DNA of 64,000 bases from Pseudomonas sp. BMS12 (GTDB taxonomy: Bacteria; Pseudomonadota; Gammaproteobacteria; Pseudomonadales; Pseudomonadaceae), in assembly GCF_001592875.1 (NCBI RefSeq), contig NZ_LSOF01000016.1:62001-126000 (forward strand), in the 5' to 3' direction. The notes under the pieces were generated by a model. It searched no databases. It was not told the origin of the DNA and saw nothing but the letters and a program-made list of their open reading frames with translations. The position numbers and the translations under genes are program-made. Shown here one piece after another: positions 59,083-64,000 of the stretch (the stretch's first letter is position 1; every line of letters begins with the position of its first letter).

Positions 59083-59097
59083 GCACGCGCTGTAACG

Positions 59098-59125
59098 AAA
59101 AGGCCGCTCATCGAGCGGCCTTTTT
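59098..59125 (+). terminator. intrinsic terminator after pyk
   Basis: AAAAGGCCGCTC, loop ATC, GAGCGGCCTTTTT: a G/C-rich stem with a T5 tail, 15 bases after the stop. Confidence 0.92.
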
Positions 59126-59152
59126 CATGTCCAGTGCCTCAAGCGCTGCCAC

Positions 59153-59356
59153 TCACAGACGCACGAAGTAGGGAATTGCAGAGAGGGTGCTGCCGACAAG
59201 CACCAGCGCCAGGTTGCTGTCGACCAGATAGGGGAAGCCCATCAGCGCCAAACCGCAGACAAACGGCACCGGCTTGCTCTGCCGGCGACCGTAAATCACA
59301 TAACCCAGGCCGATACTGCCGAACAGCAGGCCCCAGAGCAGTTGTGCGCCGTCCAT
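59153..59356 (-). CDS. small two-helix membrane protein
   Basis: 67 residues with two hydrophobic segments (about 6-23 and 32-62) around a basic turn GRRQSKP. The ATG overlaps the enoyl-CoA hydratase stop (TGATG), so it is translated by coupling. No domain is recognised. It resembles small conserved inner-membrane proteins of unknown function in pseudomonads. Confidence 0.7.
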   Translation of the reverse strand: MDGAQLLWGLLFGSIGLGYVIYGRRQSKPVPFVCGLALMGFPYLVDSNLALVLVGSTLSAIPYFVRL

Positions 59357-60129
59357 CAGACGAACCGGGAGAAATCCGGCTTGCGCCGCTGCATGAACGC
59401 AGACAACGCCTCGATGGCTTCTGGCGAGCGCAGGCGCTGACCAAACAGCTCGCCCTCCTCTTCGATCACCTTGCGCAGCTCCTCACGCCCGGGTGCACGC
59501 ATCAGGCGCTTGCTGACGGCCAGCGCCGACGGCGCCAGATCGAGGAAACGCAGGGCCATTTCTCGAGCCTTGGCCAGGGCACTCGGCCCGTCTTCCAGAG
59601 CGGCACTGGCGATGCCCCACTCGGCCGCCTGGGCACCGGTGAAACTCTCACCAAGCAACAGCACTTCAGAAGCGCGGGCCTGACCGAGCAGGCGCGGCAG
59701 AAGCAGGCTGGAGCCGAACTCCGGGCACAGACCGAGATTGACGAAGGGGGTGCGCAGCTTGGCATCGCGACTGACGTAGACCAGATCACAGTGCAGCAGC
59801 AACGTGGTGCCGATACCCACCGCCGGGCCGGCCACCGCGGCCACCACCGGTTTGCTGAAATCGAACAGCGCACGCATGAACTGGAACACCGGGCTGTCCA
59901 TGCCGGTGGGCGGTGCCTGGAGGAAATCGGCCACGTCGTTACCACTGGTAAAACACTCGGCACCGCCAGTAATCAGCACCGCACGCTCGCCGGGGTCCTG
60001 GTCGGCCGCATCCAGCACCTCGGCCATCTGGCTGTACATGGCGCGGGTCAACGCATTCATCTTGTCCGGACGGTTCAGGCGCAGGGTCAGCAGACCAGCG
60101 TCGCGCTCGACCAGTACATGTTCGCTCAT
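59356..60129 (-). CDS. enoyl-CoA hydratase/isomerase
   Basis: 257 residues, crotonase fold. Opening VERDAGLLTLRLNRPDKMNALT, oxyanion segments FTSGNDVADF and GPAVGIGTTLLLHCDLVY, and LGLCPEFGSSLLLPRLLG with the acidic residue position. The C-terminal REELRKVIEEEGELFGQRL is usual for the family. It could supply the hydratase missing from the block at 12-19 kb, but it is far away and in an operon with redox genes. The small membrane protein overlaps its stop. Confidence 0.9.
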   Translation of the reverse strand: MSEHVLVERDAGLLTLRLNRPDKMNALTRAMYSQMAEVLDAADQDPGERAVLITGGAECFTSGNDVADFLQAPPTGMDSPVFQFMRALFDFSKPVVAAVAGPAVGIGTTLLLHCDLVYVSRDAKLRTPFVNLGLCPEFGSSLLLPRLLGQARASEVLLLGESFTGAQAAEWGIASAALEDGPSALAKAREMALRFLDLAPSALAVSKRLMRAPGREELRKVIEEEGELFGQRLRSPEAIEALSAFMQRRKPDFSRFV

Positions 60130-60165
60130 GGCAACTCCTTGGGCGGGCCTCGCACAGCCAGAGGG

Positions 60166-61119
60166 TCAGGCGCGGGGCAGAAAAATATCGGCCAGCATCT
60201 GGTTACGCGGCACACCGAGCAGATAGAGACGGCGGGCGAAGGCTTCCACGCTGGCGGGAGAGCCGCAGAGTAAGGCGATGGTCTGGCGCGAAACAAGCCG
60301 TAGATCCGCCAAAGCCGCCGCCGGCTCGGTCGCGGCCAGCAGGTCTATTTGCAGGTTGGCGTGCTGCGCAGCCAATGCCCGCAAGGGTTCGGCCAGGTAG
60401 TGCTCGCTGGTGTCATGGGCCAGGTGAATAAGGCGAATCGGTCCCTGGTGATGCTGGCGCAATGCCTCGCGCAGCACGCCCCACAGCGGCGCCAGGCCGG
60501 TGCCGGCGGCCAGCAGCCAAAGCGGGCGCTCCTGCCAGTCCGGGTCGTAGTGCAGGGCCCCGCCACGCAGCTCACCCAGGCGCAGGCTGTCGCCGGGTTG
60601 CAACTGACGCGCGTGATCGCTGAAGGCTCCCGGCCGGCGGCAGTCGAGATGGAACTCCAGCCAGGGTTCCTCGCCCGGCAGGCTGGCCAGGGAATAGGGC
60701 CGCGCGATGCCCTGGTCATTCCACAGCACCAGGTGTTGGCCCGCCGCATAGCGCAGCGGTCGCTCTGCCTGCAGGCGCAGGCGCAGCACGTACGGGCTCA
60801 GCCAGTCGAGCGACTGGACCTGCGCCGGCAGGCCGTCTCGGGTCGGCTCGAATAGCTGTACCTCGAGGTCATCGACCACCCGGCACTGACAGGCCAGGCG
60901 CCAACCCTGCTCGCGCCGCTGCGCACTCAAGGCGTCGGGCTGCGCGTCCAGCACCTCGCCGCGCACGCAGCGCACCAGACAGGCATGACAGCTACCGGAA
61001 CGACAGCTGTAGGGCACCCGTAAACCCACACCGTTGAGGGCGTCGAGCAGATTGCTACCGGAGGGCACCGACCAGGCCTGGCCAGCCGCGTGCAGCTCGA
61101 AGGTGGCCGGATCAGGCAC
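60166..61119 (-). CDS. 2Fe-2S ferredoxin/flavin reductase
   Basis: 317 residues starting at GTG 61119, which has GGGAGG six bases upstream; an ATG at 61140 would give seven more residues. The N-terminal plant-type ferredoxin has Cys39, Cys44, Cys47 and Cys77. FAD site ARPYSLASLPGEEPWLEF and NAD(P) loop LLAAGTGLAPLWGVL follow. It resembles reductase components of oxygenases, but none is adjacent. Its start overlaps the diguanylate cyclase stop by 8 bases, so the two are co-translated. Confidence 0.85.
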   Translation of the reverse strand: MPDPATFELHAAGQAWSVPSGSNLLDALNGVGLRVPYSCRSGSCHACLVRCVRGEVLDAQPDALSAQRREQGWRLACQCRVVDDLEVQLFEPTRDGLPAQVQSLDWLSPYVLRLRLQAERPLRYAAGQHLVLWNDQGIARPYSLASLPGEEPWLEFHLDCRRPGAFSDHARQLQPGDSLRLGELRGGALHYDPDWQERPLWLLAAGTGLAPLWGVLREALRQHHQGPIRLIHLAHDTSEHYLAEPLRALAAQHANLQIDLLAATEPAAALADLRLVSRQTIALLCGSPASVEAFARRLYLLGVPRNQMLADIFLPRA

Positions 61120-62239
61120 CGGCACCCTCCCAAGCCGCATCGCAACGGTTCCGCCCGCCGCGCTTGGCCCGGTACAAGGCCTGGTCGGCGCGCTGCAGCG
61201 CCTCGTCGAGATCATCGCCTTCGACCAACAGGGTCATGCCGGCAGACAGGCTGAGGCTGTGCACCTGCACACCGATCGGCTCGGCGCAGGCGAAAGCCTC
61301 GCGCAGGCGCTCGCAACAGCTGGTGAACTGGTCGGCATCGGTGTTGGGCAGCAGCAGGACGAACTCCTCACCACCGTAGCGAGCCAGCACATCGCCGTCG
61401 CGCAGGCAGGCTCTGGCCACGGCGGCGAAGGTCTGCAGGACGCGGTCACCGGCGGCATGGCCGTGCACATCGTTGATCCGCTTGAAGTGGTCCAGGTCGA
61501 TCAGCGCCAGACCGTGCTGACGCCCGTGGCCGAGGTTATCCAGCTCGCGCAGGGCCAGGCGCAGGAAGTGACGTCGATTGAACAGACCGGTCAGCTCATC
61601 GGTGGCCACCAGGTCTTCGAGCTGGCGCATCATGCCGCGCAGGGTGTCCTGGTGCGCCTGCAAGGCATAACGGCGCTGGCGCATGCGCTGACGCAGAGCC
61701 TGCACGTAACTGGCGAACAGGCTCAGCCAGATCAGCGCAACGAATAGCGCACAGCACTGCAGCAGGGCCTGGCCCGGGTTACCCAGGCGCAAGTGGTAAC
61801 CTTCCCAGAGATTGAGTCCGGCAAAGGCGAAAAAGGCGATCGCCGCGCAACGCACGAACACGCGAGGGCGCAACTGGAACACGCCGAACATCAGGATGAT
61901 CACATAGAAGAGCAACAAGCTGCCGCGCGCACTGTCGAGTTGCGCCAGCAGCACGGTATGCAACGCCAGGCCAACAAGAATCTGCGGTTCGGTCAGGCTG
62001 GGGTCGCGAAAGCGCAGGTTGATGCCGCTGCGCAGCAGGGCGAAGAAGGCCAGCTGGCTTGTCACCACCAGCCCGGTACAGACCAGGGCAAAGACACTAC
62101 CGCCCTGATACAGACCCGCCCAGTTGGCAATCCAGATCAGCAGAACCACCAGGGCATAAGTCGCCACTGCCATGCCGAAACGCTTCAGCAACAGGCTTTG
62201 CAGGCTTCTTTTCGTGACCCCTGAACTGCTCGTACTCAT
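61112..62239 (-). CDS. diguanylate cyclase with six-helix membrane sensor
   Basis: 375 residues. Six predicted helices in residues 20-180, then a short helix and the GGDEF domain. The active site GGEEF is at 289-293 and the inhibition-site motif RDGD (Arg280-Asp283) stands five residues before it, as in product-inhibited cyclases. It makes c-di-GMP from GTP. It is the first gene of a minus-strand operon with the 2Fe-2S reductase and the hydratase. The signal sensed is unknown. Confidence 0.93.
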   Translation of the reverse strand: MSTSSSGVTKRSLQSLLLKRFGMAVATYALVVLLIWIANWAGLYQGGSVFALVCTGLVVTSQLAFFALLRSGINLRFRDPSLTEPQILVGLALHTVLLAQLDSARGSLLLFYVIILMFGVFQLRPRVFVRCAAIAFFAFAGLNLWEGYHLRLGNPGQALLQCCALFVALIWLSLFASYVQALRQRMRQRRYALQAHQDTLRGMMRQLEDLVATDELTGLFNRRHFLRLALRELDNLGHGRQHGLALIDLDHFKRINDVHGHAAGDRVLQTFAAVARACLRDGDVLARYGGEEFVLLLPNTDADQFTSCCERLREAFACAEPIGVQVHSLSLSAGMTLLVEGDDLDEALQRADQALYRAKRGGRNRCDAAWEGAGA

Positions 62240-62426
62240 GGGCTCCGTCCCGTACTGGCACCTTGCCCAACTCTACCCCCGTGATCACAAAATTGATAGC
62301 GCGTACGCGACCATTGGCCAGTGCCTGCGGCTGTGCCGCTGCGGTGTCGGCGCGTTATACTGCGCCGCCTTTTTTGTGGCCTGTCATCCTCGACGGCTAC
62401 CCTGCTGGCCATCGCGGGACGACATC

Positions 62427-62450
62427 AAAAATCGTTCCTGATGATTTTTT
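62427..62450. terminator. AT-rich hairpin ahead of the fumarase gene
   Basis: AAAAATC and GATTTTTT flank nine bases, 67 bases before the fumarase start. It could end upstream transcription or be a leader structure; the rest of 62240-62516 shows no gene. Confidence 0.4.
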
Positions 62451-62516
62451 CGCAGTTGCGCCGGGTCGTGGTCCGGCGTTTCCTTATAGATGTTCCCTGA
62501 TAGAGGAGCGCCCCCA

Positions 62517-64000
62517 TGACCGTGATCAAACAGGACGACCTGATTCAGAGCGTCGCCGACGCCCTGCAGTTCATCTCCTACTACCACCCCGTCGACTTCA
62601 TCCAGGCCATGCATGAGGCCTACCTGAAGGAAGAGTCGCCAGCCGCGCGCGACTCCATGGCGCAGATCCTGATCAACTCGCGCATGTGCGCCACCGGCCA
62701 CCGCCCGATCTGCCAGGACACCGGGATCGTCACCGTATTCATCAAGGTTGGCATGGATGTGCGCTGGGACGGCGCCACCATGAGCGTCGACGACATGATC
62801 AATGAAGGCGTGCGGCGCGCCTACAACCTGCCGGAGAACGTCCTGCGCGCCTCGATCCTGGCCGACCCGGCCGGTGCCCGCAAGAACACCAAGGACAACA
62901 CCCCGGCGGTGATCCACTACTCCATCGTCCCCGGCGACAAGGTGGAAGTGGACGTCGCAGCCAAGGGCGGCGGCTCCGAGAACAAGTCGAAGATGGCCAT
63001 GCTCAACCCGTCCGACTCCATCGTCGACTGGGTGCTGAAGACCGTACCGACCATGGGCGCCGGCTGGTGCCCGCCGGGTATGCTCGGCATCGGCATCGGC
63101 GGCACCGCCGAGAAGGCCGCGGTGATGGCCAAGGAAGTGCTGATGGAGCACATCGATATCCACGAACTGCAGGCCCGCGGCCCGCAGAACCGTATCGAAG
63201 AGCTGCGTCTGGAGCTGTTCGAGAAGGTCAACCAGCTGGGCATCGGCGCCCAGGGCCTGGGCGGCCTGACCACCGTGCTCGACGTCAAGATCATGGACTA
63301 CCCGACCCACGCCGCCTCGCTGCCGGTGTGCATGATCCCCAACTGCGCCGCCACCCGTCACGCCCACTTCGTGCTCGACGGCTCCGGCCCGGCAGAGCTG
63401 GAAGCGCCGGACCTGGACGCCTACCCGGAAATTGTCTGGGAAGCCGGCCCGAGTGCCCGTCGCGTCAACCTCGACACCCTGACCCCGGAAGAAGTGCAGA
63501 GCTGGAAACCGGGCGAGACCGTGCTGCTCAACGGCAAGATGCTCACCGGCCGCGACGCCGCGCATAAGCGCATGGTCGACATGCTGAACAAGGGCGAAGA
63601 GCTGCCGGTCGACCTGAAAGGCCGCTTCATCTACTACGTCGGCCCGGTCGATCCGGTCGGTGACGAAGTGGTTGGCCCGGCTGGTCCGACCACTGCCACG
63701 CGCATGGACAAGTTCACCCGTCAGATTCTGGAAAGCACTGGTCTGCTGGGCATGATCGGCAAGTCCGAACGCGGCCCGATCGCCATCGAGGCAATCAAGG
63801 ACAACAAGGCCGTGTACCTGATGGCCGTCGGCGGCGCCGCCTACCTGGTAGCCCAGGCGATCAAGAAGTCCAAGGTGCTGGCCTTTGCCGAACTGGGTAT
63901 GGAAGCCATCTATGAGTTCGAGGTGAAGGACATGCCAGTGACCGTCGCGGTCGACACCAACGGTGAGTCGGTGCATATCACCGGCCCGGCGATCTGGAAC
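62517..64000 (+). CDS. fumA: class I fumarate hydratase (3' end outside window)
   Basis: The ATG at 62517 follows GAGGAG; 494 codons are visible and about a dozen should be missing, since the family is near 507 residues. It hydrates fumarate to malate in the TCA cycle. The three 4Fe-4S cysteines are Cys66 (PICQDTG), Cys185 (GWCPPGM) and Cys277 (IPNCAATRH), with the spacing of E. coli FumA/FumB. It is an oxygen-labile type, unlike FumC. Confidence 0.95.

Overview
The window reads as chromosomal DNA from a high-GC Pseudomonas (sensu lato; I cannot fix the species). Support comes from a uraA-upp-hpt-hemH neighbourhood, a divergent fpr/finR pair, an FtnA-type ferritin, a RIO-type kinase, a REPIN and the codon bias of all genes. 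Almost every base is coding and most genes are housekeeping or core-accessory. I saw no rRNA, tRNA, CRISPR, transposase, integrase or prophage gene. Two genes are cut by the window edges: a TonB receptor on the left and a class I fumarase on the right.

Layout. 1-6 kb: the end of a siderophore receptor with a DUF4198 protein, two solitary periplasmic binding proteins, a YegD-type Hsp70, a tiny lipoprotein and a WbuC cupin. 6-11 kb: nucleobase salvage (hpt; upp-uraA), then a Tat-exported aldo/keto reductase next to a nucleotide-transporter-like carrier. 11-19.4 kb: a LysR regulator facing a fatty-acid/acyl-CoA oxidation block (3-hydroxyacyl-CoA dehydrogenase, acyl-CoA dehydrogenase, esterase, Fe-alcohol dehydrogenase, thioesterase, thiolase). 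20-25.4 kb: hemH and a TIGR01777 epimerase diverge from a flavin oxidoreductase and a Trp-rich small protein across a perfect TGTACA-N12-TGTACA operator, followed by rlmF and yigZ. 25.4-29 kb: two related kinase-like proteins flank a divergent Lrp regulator and YjeH-type amino-acid exporter. 29-39 kb: TAXI binding protein, secreted M28 aminopeptidase, NdpA, PPK2, GST, GIY-YIG protein, GlxA-type regulator, M18 aminopeptidase and CueR.

39-42.5 kb is an iron block: a TonB receptor behind a Fur-like box and an FtnA-type ferritin. 42.5-48.4 kb holds SDR/LysR/EamA genes, a RIO kinase, and an LysR/SDR/DUF2218 set. 48.4-53 kb is a two-gene signalling unit: a large hybrid sensor kinase with a complete phosphorelay, and a response regulator whose HD-GYP domain has lost its HD pair. 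53-64 kb has ada, fpr/finR, a PilZ protein, DUF4124 and TPR-like proteins, pyruvate kinase, a minus-strand operon (diguanylate cyclase, 2Fe-2S flavoreductase, enoyl-CoA hydratase, small membrane protein) and fumarase.

The observations I rate highest are the LitR-type (light/B12) operator shared by hemH-epimerase and the flavoprotein operon with no photolyase or LitR gene between them; a two-copy structured intergenic repeat whose ends differ between copies but stay self-complementary; the paired kinase-like proteins; and the degenerate HD-GYP output of the hybrid kinase.
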